DNA from: Delphinapterus leucas | Taxonomy: Eukaryota > Chordata > Mammalia > Artiodactyla > Monodontidae | NCBI RefSeq assembly: GCF_002288925.2 | Contig: NW_022098031.1 | Coordinates: forward strand, 8,850,354-8,914,353 | Reading direction: 5' to 3' | DNA length: 64,000 nucleotides | Part shown: positions 24,925 through 35,495 of the stretch, in pieces | Position numbering within the stretch: position 1 is the first letter of the stretch | Layout: each line of letters opens with the position of its first letter | Notes under the pieces: generated by a model | The model's input: only the letters and a program-made list of their open reading frames with translations | Databases searched by the model: none | What the model was told of the DNA's origin: nothing | Position numbers and translations under genes: made by a program

Positions 24925-25045
24925 CAGTAGGAAGTCCTGGTTATGTGCTCTGGTTCTGCCACTTTTTGTTTGTCATTTAGGTTTTTTGAATTTTAGTTTC
25001 CTTGTCTGTGAAATAAAGGCAAAAATATCTGCCGAGCTTTAAAAT
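24925..25045 (+). repeat. MIR SINE fragment
   Basis: CTGGTTCTGCCACTTTTTGT and TTTTAGTTTCCTTGTCTGTGAAATAAAGG match MIR. Confidence 0.65.
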
Positions 25046-25950
25046 AGCAAAACAAATAATGGTAATATTTAGTGAATGCTTACTAGGTTCCAGACAACAT
25101 GATAAACATCTTAGAAGCTTTATCTCAATTAATCCCCTTAGCGGACCTCCAAGATATGTACAAAAAACTGACACAGAACACAAAAACCTGCATATGGATG
25201 TTTATAGCAACTTTATTCATAATTGCCAAAACTTGGAAGCCAGCAAGATATCCTTCAGTAGGTGAATGGATAAATAAATTTGGGTATATCCAGACAATGG
25301 AATGTCACTCAGTGCTAAAAAGAAATGAGCCAGCAAGCCATGAAGAGACACGGAGGAAATTTAAATTCATATTATTAAGTGAAATAAGCCAATCTGAAAA
25401 GGCTACAGACTGTATGATTCCAGCTATATGACATTCTGGAAAAGACAAAACTATGGAGACAGTAAAAAGATCATTGATTGCCAGGGGATACGGATAAGGG
25501 AGGGATGAATAGATGAAGCACAGAGGATTTTTAGAGCAGTAAAAATATTCTGTGATACTATAATGGTGTATATATGTCATTATTCATTTGTCAAAACCCA
25601 TAGAATATACAACACCAAGAGTGAACCCTAATGTAAACTATAGACTTTAGATGATAATGATGTGTAATGTAGGTTCATCATTTGTAACCAGTGTACCTTT
25701 CTGGGGTGGGCAGTTGGGGGGATGTTGTTAATGGTGGAGGCTATGCATGTGGGGGGGTTTGTAGGAGATATATGGGAAATCTCTGTACCTTCCACTCAAT
25801 TTTGCTACAAAACTAAAACTGCTCTAAAAAATCGTCTTACAAAATACTGACCTTGATAGTGGTTAAGAAAGTACAGCAAAGTCATCTAGTTATTAAGTGG
25901 AAGAGCTATGCTTCAGACCCAGACCCTCTGACTCTGAATTGCTGCACTTA
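25046..25950 (-). repeat. MIR-like SINE, antisense, split by an L1
   Basis: The left piece ends at about 25158 (CATCTTAGAAGCTTTATCTC, AATTAATCCCC). The right piece resumes at about 25850 (AGTCATCTAGTTATTAAGTG, CCCAGACCCTCTGACTCTGAA). The two halves are in consensus order around the L1. Confidence 0.6.
25160..25845 (+). mobile_element. Old L1 3' end, sense
   Basis: ATGTTTATAGCAACTTTATTC, GTGAATGGATAAATAAATTTG, then CTGTGATACTATAATGGTG and AACCCATAGAATATACAACA, to ACTAAAACTGCTCTAAAAAAT: the C-terminal ORF2 and 3'UTR of an old L1M copy. The copy at 61180-61595 is the same subfamily. Confidence 0.85.
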
Positions 25951-26305
25951 TCTGGTGTGCTATACTGAATAGGAGATAATGTTCAAATGTGTATGAGTGG
26001 TATTAACTCTGAAATCACTGTGGTTATTTTCCTCTGAGATATGTGCCTGAAGCTAGTCATTTCTCAAAAAAAGCAACTGCATTCTCTGTAACCGTCAACT
26101 GATACCATTTCCCAGATATACATGGTGACTTTATATTTTAAAAATCTTGGAAATTAGCCCAACATTATAAAATTTTATTCAAAAACCATTACTCAGAATT
26201 ATTTTAATGTCTTTGTACCACTTTACAAATCTTAACATATTTATATAGTTATAAAGCATACCATACTTTGCATTATGCTTATTTTACCTAATCTTAAATT
26301 ATGCA
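25951..26305. other. Intron sequence without recognised feature
   Basis: AT-rich; nothing recognised. Confidence 0.5.
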
Positions 26306-26835
26306 TCTGCTTTATTCATTCATTCAAAAGATATTTATTGAGCTTCTGCCATAAGCTAGTCATTGTCTAGACTCTGAATCATCAGGAAGCAAAATAGCCA
26401 ATATCCCTGCTATCTTGAGTAATACTTCCTAGTAGGGAGAGAGTATTATATATCAATGATGAAAAGTGCTGAGGGAAGAAAAGCAGGCAGGGTAAGGAGG
26501 CAGACAGTGACAGACAATATGATATTTTAAAATTGTCTGATTATGGAAGGCATCTTTGAAAAGGTAGTATTTGAGTAGAGACCTGAGTAAAATGAGGGTG
26601 TGAGCCCTGCATATATCTCAGAGAAAGGGTTCCTAACAGTGAGATAGTAAATGCAAAGGCTGTGATGGGAGAGGGAGTTTGCTGTGTTTGAAGAGCAGCA
26701 AGAAGATCAGGATGTGAGGAGTAAAATAAGAGAAAGAGTAGTGGAAGATGGTGGCTGGGATGGGTCAGAAGGGGATGTGGGATGGGGAGGAGGGATGCTG
26801 TTAGGGAGATCAAGCAGGAACTCTGGAGGGGTTTA
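26306..26835 (-). mobile_element. L2 LINE, antisense (left part of a split copy)
   Basis: TTCATTCATTCAAAAGATATTTATTGAGC is the reversed L2 3' end; AAAATAGCCAATATCCCTGC and ATTTGAGTAGAGACCTGAGT follow in order. The copy stops at the L1 and resumes at 32293. Confidence 0.85.
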
Positions 26836-26854
26836 ATTTTTATTATTTTTCCTT

Positions 26855-27560
26855 CCAGTTTTTTTGAGATATAATTGATATTCAGCACTGTATAAGTTTA
26901 AGGTGTGCTGTATGACTTTTTGACTCACATACATCATGAAATGATTACCACAAGTTTAGTGAACATCTATCATCTCCTATAGATACAAAATAAAAGATAT
27001 GGAAAAAACTATGTTTTCCTTGTGATGAGAACTAAGATTTACTCTTAACAACTTTCTCATATAACATACAGCACAGTTAATTATATTTATCATGTTGTAT
27101 ATTACACCCCTAGTACTTATTTATAAGTACTAGGAAGTCTGCACCTACTTATAACTGGCTGCACCTTTTGATTACCTCCCCCATGCCCCCACCTCTGGTA
27201 ACCAAAAACTTGATCCCTTTTTCCATGGGTTTGTTTGTTTGTTTTTGAAGTGTAATTGACCAACAACACTAGGATAGCTCCTGGTACACAATATGGTGAT
27301 TCAATATTTCTGTACATTGCAAAATGATCTCCAGGATAAGACTAGTTACCATCTATCTCCAAACAAATACATTGTATAATTATTGACTACATTCCCCACA
27401 CTGTACATTCCATACCTGAGACTCATCTTTTTGCAACTGGAAGTTTGTACCTCTTAATCTCCCTCAGCTATTTCTCTTATCCCCCCCACCGTCCTCCCCT
27501 CTAGCAACCACCTGTTTGTTCTCTGTATACATGAGTCTCTTTCTGTTTTGTTGTGTTTGT
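26855..27560 (-). repeat. Duplicated L1 3'UTR segments within the large L1
   Basis: TTTGAGATATAATTGATATTC (from 26862) and TTTTGAAGTGTAATTGACCAA (from 27242) open two diverged versions of the same L1M 3'UTR. Each goes on to an 'AAATGAT' and 'TCATCTC/CATCTATC' stretch and ends in 'tttgtacc'-like text. Offset is about 380 bases, same orientation. Confidence 0.65.
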
Positions 27561-29856
27561 TCATTGATTTTGTTTTTTAGATTCCACATATAAGTAAAAC
27601 ATACAGTATTTGTCTTTCTCTGTCTGACTTACTTCATTTAGAATAATACCCTCTACATCCGTCCATGTTGTCACAAATGGCAAGATTTCATTCATTTTTA
27701 TGGCTGAGTAATATTCTATCATATATATTATCATATATATTATTATTATTTCTTTTTCTTTTTCTTGTCTGATTGCTGTGGCTAGGACTTCCAATACTAT
27801 TATGTTGAATGAAAGTGGTGAGAGTGGACGTCATTGTCTAGTTCCAGATATTAGACGAAATAATTTCAGCTTTTCACCATTGAGTATGATGTTAGCTGTG
27901 GACTCGTCATATATGGCCTTTATTATGCTGAGGTATGTTCTCTCTATACCCGTTTTGTTGAGAGTTTTTGTCATAAATGGATGTTGAATTTTGTCAAATG
28001 CTTTCTCTGCATCTATTGAGATGATCATATAACTTTTATTTTTCAGTTTGTTAATGTGGTGTATCACATTGCCATGTGAATATTGAACCCTCCTTGCATC
28101 TCTGGGATAAATTTCACTTGATCAAGGGAAATGTATTTCCATTAAAGTGTATTTTAATGTATTGTTGAATTTAGTTTGGCAATATTCATATTTTGTTGAG
28201 AATTTTGCATCTATGTTCATCAAAGATATTGGCCTATAATTTACTTTTTTGTTGTCTGGTTTTGGTATCAGGGTGATCCTGGCCTTGAAGAATGAATTTG
28301 GAAGCATATTTCTTCTTCTGAATATTTTTTTTAATAGATTGAGAAGGGTAGGTGTTAACTCTTCTTTAAATGCTGGTAGAATTCACCAATGATGCCATCT
28401 GGTCCTGGACTTTTGTTTGTTGGGAGGTTTTTTATTATTATTATTACTGATTCAGTTTCATTACTGGTAATTGGTCTGTTCATATTTTCTATTTCTTCCT
28501 AGTTCAGACTTGGGAGATTGTATATTTCTAGGATTTTGTCCATTTCTTCTAGGTTGTCAATTTTATTGGCATATAATTTTTCATAGTAATCTCTTATGAT
28601 GCTTTGTGTTTCTGTGGTGTCAGTTGTAACTTCTTTCTCATTTCTGATTTTATTGATTTGGGCCCTTTTTCTTTTTTTCTTGATGAGTCTGGCTAAAGGT
28701 TTGTCAATTTTGTTTATCTTTTCAAAGAAATAGCTCTTAGTTTCATTGATCTTTTCTATTGATTTTTTAGTCTTTATTTCACTTATTTGAGACTTTTCTT
28801 GTTTCCAGAGGTAGGCTTGTGATCCATAGATTTTGGATCATTGTGTTTTTGTTTTCATTAGTCTCCAGGTATTTTTTTAATTTCTTCTTTGATTTCTTCA
28901 GTGATTGATTCGTTGTTTAGTGGCATATTGTTTAGCCTCCACATTTTTGCACTTTTTTTTTTGCAATTGATTTCTAGTCTCATTGTATTGTGGTCAGAAA
29001 AGATGCTGGATATGATTTCAATTTTCTTCAATTTCCTGATACTTTTCTTGTGGCCTAGCATGTGACCTATCCTGGAGAATGTCCCATATGTGCTTGAGAA
29101 GAATGTGTTTTCTGCTACTTTTGGATGGAATGTTCTATATATATCTACTAAGTCAATTTGGTATAATGTGTCATTTAAGGACAGTATTTCCTTATTGATT
29201 TTCTGTCTAGATGATTTGTTCATTGATGTAAGTGGGGTGTTAAAGTCCCCTACTATTATTGTGTTACTGTCTCTTTATGTCTGTTAATGTTTACTTTATG
29301 TATTTAGGTGCTCCTATGTTGGACACATATATATTTACAATTGTTATATCTTCTTGGATTGATCCCTTTATCATTATGTAATGTCCTTCTTTGTCTCTTG
29401 TTACATTTTTTGTTTTAAAGTCTATTTTGTCTGGTGTAAATATTGCTACCCTGGCTTTATTTTCGTTTCCATTTGCATGGAATAACTAACCCTAACTTTT
29501 AGTCTGTGTGTGTCTTTTTTCTAGCCCCTAACTTTTAGTCTGTGTGTGTCTTTAGATCTGAAGTGAGTGTCTTGTAGGCAGCATACAGATGGGTCTTGTT
29601 TTTGTATTCATTCATCAAATCTGTATCTTTTAATTGGAGCCTTTAGTCCATTTACATTTACAGTAATTATTGATAGGTATATACATGTTACCATTTTGTT
29701 CATTGTTTTTGGATTGTTTTTGTAGTTCTTTTTTGTTCTTTTCTTCTTCTTTTGCTCTCTTCCCTTGTGATTGATTACAATCTTTAGCATTATGCTTGGA
29801 TTCTTTGCTCTTTTTTGTGTGTCTATCATTATAAATTTTTGGTTTGTGGTTACCAT
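27561..29856 (-). pseudogene. L1 ORF2 remnant with an internal deletion
   Basis: In coding order: endonuclease start (IITVNVNGLKAPIKRYRF near 29615-29660), endonuclease end with SDHNTMRLEIN (near 28960), then RT pieces ([20 protein letters not shown] near 28230; [18 protein letters not shown] near 28000). The frame then jumps at about 27740 from LEVLATAIRQEKE to the far C-terminus (EYYSAIKMNEILPFVTTW). The stretch holding the FADD active site is missing. Numerous stops also disable it. Confidence 0.82.
29490..29553. repeat. 28-bp perfect tandem duplication (period 36) within the L1
   Basis: CCCTAACTTTTAGTCTGTGT and its continuation occur at 29490-29517 and again at 29526-29553, separated by 8 bases. 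A local duplication in the endonuclease-coding part. Confidence 0.9.
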
Positions 29857-30226
29857 GATGTTTATATGTAATTATATATAATTATGTATAACATAATAAT
29901 TATAATTATATATGATTATTTGTTGATGATCTCTTAAGTTTGAAGGCATTTTAACAACCCTGCATTTTTTACTCTCCCCCAACTTCACAGTTAACGTTTT
30001 TGACATATTTTACATCTTTTTGTTTTGTGTACCTTTTAACTACTTATTTTACATATAGATGATTTTACTACTTTTGTCTTTTAACCTTCCTACTAGCTTT
30101 ATAAGTAGTTGTTCTAGTACATTTACTATATATTTGCCTTTTACAATGAGATTTTTCCCTTTATAAGTTTCATATTTCTAGTTGTGGCCTTTTCTTTTCC
30201 TCTTAAAGAAGTCCCTTTAACATTTC

Positions 30227-31057
30227 TTATAAAGTTGGTTTCATGGTGCTGAACATTTTTAGCTTTTGCTTGTTGGTAAAACTCTTTGTTTTCTTCAAAT
30301 CTGAGTAATAGCCTTGCAGATAGAGTATTCTTGGTTGTAAATGTTTTCCTTTCATCATTTTAAGTATATCATGCCACTCCCTTCTGGGCTGCAGAGTTTC
30401 TGCTGAAAAGTCAGCTGATAGCCTTATGGGAGTTCCCTTGTACATTACTAGTTGCTCTTCTCTTGCTGCTTTTAAGGTTCTCTCTTTATCTTTCATTTTT
30501 GCCATGTTAATTACAGTGTGTCTTGGTGTGGACCTCTTTGGGTTGATCTTGTTTTGAACTCTCAGTGCTTCCTGGGCCTGGATGTTGGTTTCCTTTACAA
30601 GGCAAGGGAAATTTTCAGCTACTGTCTTCAGATATGTTCTCTACCCCTTTATCTCTCTCTTCTCCTTCTGGGACCCCTATAATGTGAATGTTAGTATACT
30701 TGATGTTGTCCCACAGATCTCTTAAACTTTTCGCATTTTTTTTTTTACTTTTTTTCTTTTTTCTGTACAGCTTGAGTGATTTCATTTCCTGATCTGTACC
30801 TCTGTATCATCTAATCTACTGTTAATTCCTTCTAGTGTATTTTTTATTTCAGTTACTGTATTTTTCAGCTCTGTTTAGTTCTTCTTTATATTTTCTAACT
30901 CTTTGTTAAAGTTCTCACTGCGTTCATCCATTCTTCTCCTGAATTCATTGAACATCTTTTTGATCATTACCTTGAACTCTTTATCGGGTCGATTGCTTAT
31001 CTCCACTTTACTTAGATTTCCTGTTGGGGTTTTATCTTGTTCCTTCGTTTGGAACAT
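30227..31057 (-). pseudogene. L1 ORF1 remnant
   Basis: 30227-30505 encodes the C-terminal nucleic-acid-binding part: MAKMKDKERTLKAAREEQ, then PIRLSADFSAETLQPRREWH, the standard L1 ORF1 signature. 30875-31057 encodes a lysine/glutamate-rich coiled-coil-like piece (DERSENFNKELENIKK). Frames are disrupted between the two. Confidence 0.8.
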
Positions 31058-31139
31058 ATTCCTCTATTGCCTCATTTTGCCTAATTCTCTCTGTTTATTT
31101 CTATATATTAGGTAAAGCAGTTATATTTCCTGATCTTGG

Positions 31140-32292
31140 ATGAGTGACTTTATGTAGGAGATGTCCTATGGGGTCCAGCAGTGGAATCCATTGTGGTCAT
31201 CAGAACTATATGTTCTTGGGGTGCCCCCTATGTTGGCTGCATGGGCCCTTCTGCTGTGGCAGGGCAACTACTGTGGGCACACTGGTAGTTGATGCTGGCT
31301 CCCAGCCTGATTGGTTGCCAGGCGCTGCCTTGTGCAGAGGCTGCTGGTCACTGGTGGGTGGTGTTGGTCACGGAGCAGCTGGCCATGGGCCTGGATCTTG
31401 AAGTTGGTATTGGCCTGCTGGTGGGCAGGGACAGGGCCTGGGGGAGGTACTGGGGATGGTGTCAGCCAGCTGATGGGTGGGCTGGGTCCCAGTGTAGCTG
31501 GCTGCAGAGCTGTGGAGGTCCTGGAGCTGGTGTTGACCTGCTGGTGGTTGGAGCCAGTCCTGGGCCCTCTGGTGGACAAGGTGGGGTTCTGGGACAACTG
31601 GGGGGCTCAAAGAGACCCAAGGCAGCTGGCCTGGTGGTGGGTGTGGCTGTGTTCCTATGTGGCCAGCTCCTTGGCCTGGGGGCTGCCAGAACTGGTGCCA
31701 ACCAGCTGGTGGGTGAGGCCAGACCCCAGGAGGGGCCAGACCCCCTCCCTATAATAAGCTATAGGGAGGATTCCAAAATGGTGCTTGCCAGCATGTGTCC
31801 TTTTGGTGGAATGAGCTCCCCAAAATGGCTTCTGCCAGCATCTATCCTGCAGGGTGAGTCCCTGTTGCTTCCCACCTCTCCAGGAGGCTCTCCAAGATCA
31901 GCAAGTAGGTCTGACCCAGGCTCCTTTCAAATTACTGCTTCTGTCCTGGGTCTCAGAGTGTGTGAGATTTTGTGTGTGCCCTGTAAGAATGGTGTCTCTG
32001 TTTCCTACAGCCCTCTAGCTGTCTTGAAAGCAAGCCCCATTGGTGTTCAGATCCAAGTATTTTGGGGTTTGTCTTCCCAGTGCAAGAACCCCAAGCTAGA
32101 GAGCCTGATGTGGGGCTTGGACCCCTCGATCCTTTAGGAGAGCCTCTGAAATTGTGATTTTTCTTCCTTTTGTGGGTCACTTCCCTGGGGGTATTGGTCC
32201 ATATCGCATCTCTACCTTTCCTACCCATCTCATTGTGGTTCCTTTATATCTTTAGATGTAGAAGATCTTTTCTGCTGGAAAAGAGCCTTCAG
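31140..32292 (-). promoter_or_regulatory. L1 5'UTR (relic internal promoter region), GC-rich
   Basis: Abrupt rise in GC relative to the surroundings, directly upstream of ORF1 on the minus strand. The stretch 31285-31720 repeats a diverged unit around '(c)ctgctggtggg' (near 31406, 31458, 31529, 31621, 31694). A 282-codon frame on the opposite strand (31289-32137) is explained by this composition. Promoter function is inferred from position only. Confidence 0.65.
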
Positions 32293-33190
32293 TCTGGAGT
32301 GGTTTTAGGAAGGTCCTGACATGATCTAATTTATGGTTTAAAATTACTTTGGCTTTGCACAGAAAATCAACTCTAGAAGTCAGAGTGGAAACAAGGAGAC
32401 TGGTTAGGAGGCTGTTGCCATAGCCCTAGTGAGAGATGATAGGAGTTAGGGTGGTAATGGTGGAGGTGGTGAGAAGTGGTCTTCTGAATATTGTTCAATT
32501 GGAGTTACCAACTGTAGGGCATGAGAGAAAGAAAGGAGGCAAAAATAACACCTGTTTTTCTTAACAAGTAAGATTGAAGTTGCCAGTTGTGGAGAGGAAG
32601 AAAATTGAAGGAGGAACAGATTTGGGCTGGAGGTGGGTAGGGTAGGAATCAAGAGCTCAGTGTCGACAAGCTCAAGTTAACCATCTAAGTGGATATGTCA
32701 GGTATGCAACTGGGTATACAAGACTTGAGTTCTGAGGGCAAGGTCCTGATTAATTTTAGACTGTGGTTTAGAAGAAAAAGAAGACATGAAGAATTAAGGA
32801 CTGAGCCCTCCAGTATAGAGAGGTCAGGAAGATGAAGGTGTAGCATCCTGGAAGCCGGGTGAGGAAAGAACATCAGGGAAGAAGAACAAATTATCTGTGT
32901 CGAAGGCTGCTCATAGGTCAAGCAAGATGGAGATTGAGAATTGACCACTGGATTCAGCAATCCTGGTTTAATATAGCAGGAGCCAATATAGGGAGAAGGG
33001 AGGTGGAATAGAGGAACTGGAAGAACTGAATACGGACAACTCTTTTTAGACCTTTGTTTGAAAGGAGAATAATGAAAAGCGGTGATAGCTGGACAAGGAG
33101 ATCTTTCAGTTTGACTTTTGTTTTAATATAAGAAATATTGTAGCACCTTTGAAAGCAGATTAGAAAGACATGATAGAGAGGGTGAGCTAA
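32293..33190 (-). mobile_element. L2 LINE, antisense (right part of the split copy)
   Basis: Continues from 26835 in consensus order: GGTCCTGACATGATCTAATT, GGAGACTGGTTAGGAGGCTG, GTGGAGGTGGTGAGAAGTGG, CCTGGAAGCCGGGTGAGGAA, GATTGAGAATTGACCACTGG. Confidence 0.85.
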
Positions 33191-33239
33191 TGATGCAGGA
33201 AAGAGAGAGAGAATTTTACAATAATTACCTGCCATTGAT

Positions 33240-33480
33240 GTACCATAATATATTTATCCATTTGCACCAATGTTCATTTAAGTTGCTTCTGATTTTTTAC
33301 TATAATACTGCAAAGAAAATCTTTGTGCCTATTTATTTTTTTATTCATTGAAGTCATTTCCTTAAGATAAATATTCAGGTGGGGAATTACTGGATCAAAG
33401 ATCATGAACATTTTTAAGACTCTTGACAGTACCCTATTGCCTTAAAAAATAAATTTCCCATGCCTCCCATAATGTATAAA
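33240..33480 (-). mobile_element. Old L1 fragment, antisense
   Basis: TTCATTTAAGTTGCTTCTGAT, then TAAGATAAATATTCAGGTGGGGAATTACTGGATCAAAG is the reversed end of L1 ORF2. Confidence 0.75.
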
Positions 33481-33719
33481 TGATTAAGTTTTATTCCAAC
33501 CTTGCTAATGTTATGCCACATATCTTGGTGGCCATAGTTTATGGAATCCCTATACTGTTTCAACTATGATTTTTCTAACAGACTGATAGCTCCTTAAAGA
33601 CGGAGATCATATCTTGAAATTATCTTCATTCTCTCCTATTTTTTAAACCAAATGTTTCACTAATAATAATTACAATAATCATTTATCTGAAATCCCTCTG
33701 TGTTAAAGCATAATGGTGT

Positions 33720-33930
33720 GCATATGGTGTAATGTGGAAAAATTATCAATTATGGAATCAGACCAACCTGTATTTAACACCACATTCATTACTTGGGTTT
33801 TGCCTAAATCACTTTAATTTCCCTATCAATTAATAGATTAATGATAATGCCTGCTCTCTAAGTCCTGGTGAGGGTTGAAATGAGATATCTGTAAAGTCCC
33901 TAGCACAGAGTAGGAAATTTTGGAGGAAAT
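33720..33930 (+). repeat. MIR SINE fragment
   Basis: TATGGAATCAGACCAACCTG, then GATTAATGATAATGCCTGCT and CCTAGCACAGAGTAGG follow MIR. Confidence 0.7.
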
Positions 33931-35257
33931 AGTGAAACTTTTAGAAGAACTTTATCATGAAAATATCTTGTGAACATATATTTTTTTTAAAAGACAGAAA
34001 AAAAACCTCTTCATGCAACTCACCTTGTCTATAGCCCATAGAGTGCTCATATTATAGTTTTGCTAATGGCCATGAAAAAAAAAATCATGCATTTCAATTC
34101 TTATAAACTGTTGAAACAGCAAGCACCTGGGGTACCTCTTGGGACTGCACAGGCTGCTACAGCAGGCCTGGGATCAGCAATGTCTCTAGAAATAGTACCA
34201 GGCAGTTACCTCCAGGTGACTGAATGAGGCTTCATCTCAGCACGTGAGCTTAGAAAACTTTACGATTAGTCCAGCTTGCTAAGGTGAGGAAATAACAAAA
34301 GGAGAGCAAATGGAAGTCGAACTTACCACAACATCCAGTCAATTTCCAAACAGGTAAGAGAATCTTTCATGACATTAGCGGTGCTAGGTTAAGAGGGTGA
34401 ATATTGCGATTTCTGTCTGTATCTGTTCCTGTGAGCGTATAAGTCAGCAGAGTATATCTTTGTGATATCCAGGGAAACAGCTTTAGCCTCAAAGTTTGAA
34501 ATTAAAATTAAATGCTATGCAATTATTCAATATCTCTGAACAGTAAAGACCTTACCACCATCACAAGAAGTTTCTTATAAAAAATTTTGTATCTATCCTA
34601 AAGAGAATAGAATTACAAATACATTCACTTGGACAGAACTGAAAATTTTCATAAAAGGTATTGAGTGGAGCAGCTATTTCCTTGGCTTTGCTTGGTATAG
34701 TCCCTACACTGACACTAGGGAAAAGGTGACCCCTTGCATTTATGATAACTAGAAAAGGAAAGGGGAGCTAACAGTGGGCTTAGTCACTAAATCCAGACTT
34801 TCTATCATACCGCATCTTGGGGACCCTGCCTTTGCACGTAGACTTCACTAAAAGACTAGTCAGTATCTTCCATTGTAATCGTATGTGAGGGACCAATGAA
34901 TGTAAGTGCGGGACAGGAGACATCCCCCGTCTAATTCCCAACCGGGGACCTCAGCTTTGTTGTTCTCTACCGGTAAACCAAGACCCTTATTATGAAAGCT
35001 TGGCTGTCCTCATAAGAATTAGGGCTCTCATTAAAAATTATGTGTGAATTCATTAGTTAATCTGTACAGAAAGTGCTATCCTCAGATGAAAAGCCTCACA
35101 AAGTACTATTTAGTTCACTTAAGTTTATTTCAAAAAATATGTATTGAGTTCCCACTGTGTTTTAGGCATTGTATGAAGTTCTGGGTGTACAAGCATTAAA
35201 AATAAGAATTTAGTTTGAGTGTTTAAAGATAATATAGTGGTTCTGGTGTTGGTACAT
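33931..35257. other. Intron sequence without recognised feature
   Basis: A short L2/MIR-like tail, antisense, may lie at 35115-35200 (TATTGAGTTCCCACTGTGTT). Otherwise nothing recognised. Confidence 0.45.
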
Positions 35258-35270
35258 AATTATGGATTAT

Positions 35271-35482
35271 GGGCTTCCCTGGTGGCGCAGTGGTTGAGAG
35301 TCCGCCTGCCGATGCAGGGGACACGGGTTCATGCCCCGGTCCGGGAAGATCCCACATGCCGCGGAGCGGCTGGGCCCGTGAGCCATGGCCGCTGAGCCTG
35401 CGCGTCTGGAGCCTGTGCTCCGCAACGGGAGAGGCCACAACAGTGAGAGGCCCGCGTACCAAAAAGAAAAAAAAAAAAAGAA
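35271..35482 (+). mobile_element. CHR-2-like tRNA-derived SINE with 13-bp target duplication
   Basis: Typical head (GGGCTTCCCTGGTGGCGCAG), B-box region GGTTCATGCCCCGG, body ending CCCGCGTACC and an A-rich tail. AATTATGGATTAT is perfectly duplicated at 35258-35270 and 35483-35495. Confidence 0.96.
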
Positions 35483-35495
35483 AATTATGGATTAT

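Larger units (their letters stand above)
26836..32292 (-). mobile_element. L1, antisense, 5.46 kb, reaching the 5'UTR, internally rearranged
   Basis: Poly(A) appears as T-rich sequence at 26836-26852. Then come the 3'UTR (two diverged copies), the ORF2 C-terminus, a deletion, the RT and endonuclease parts, ORF1 and a GC-rich 5'UTR to about 32292. The flanks TCTGGAGGGGTTTA (26822-26835) and TCTGGAGTGGTTTTA (32293-32307) look like one target duplication, so everything between arrived as a single insertion into the L2. Many stops; inactive. Confidence 0.85.

Noticed and set aside
31289..32137. 282-codon open frame on the + strand as a real gene
   Set aside because: Low-complexity G/W/L/V-rich translation, lies antisense to a GC-rich L1 5'UTR with internal repeats, and has no recognisable domain or splice context.
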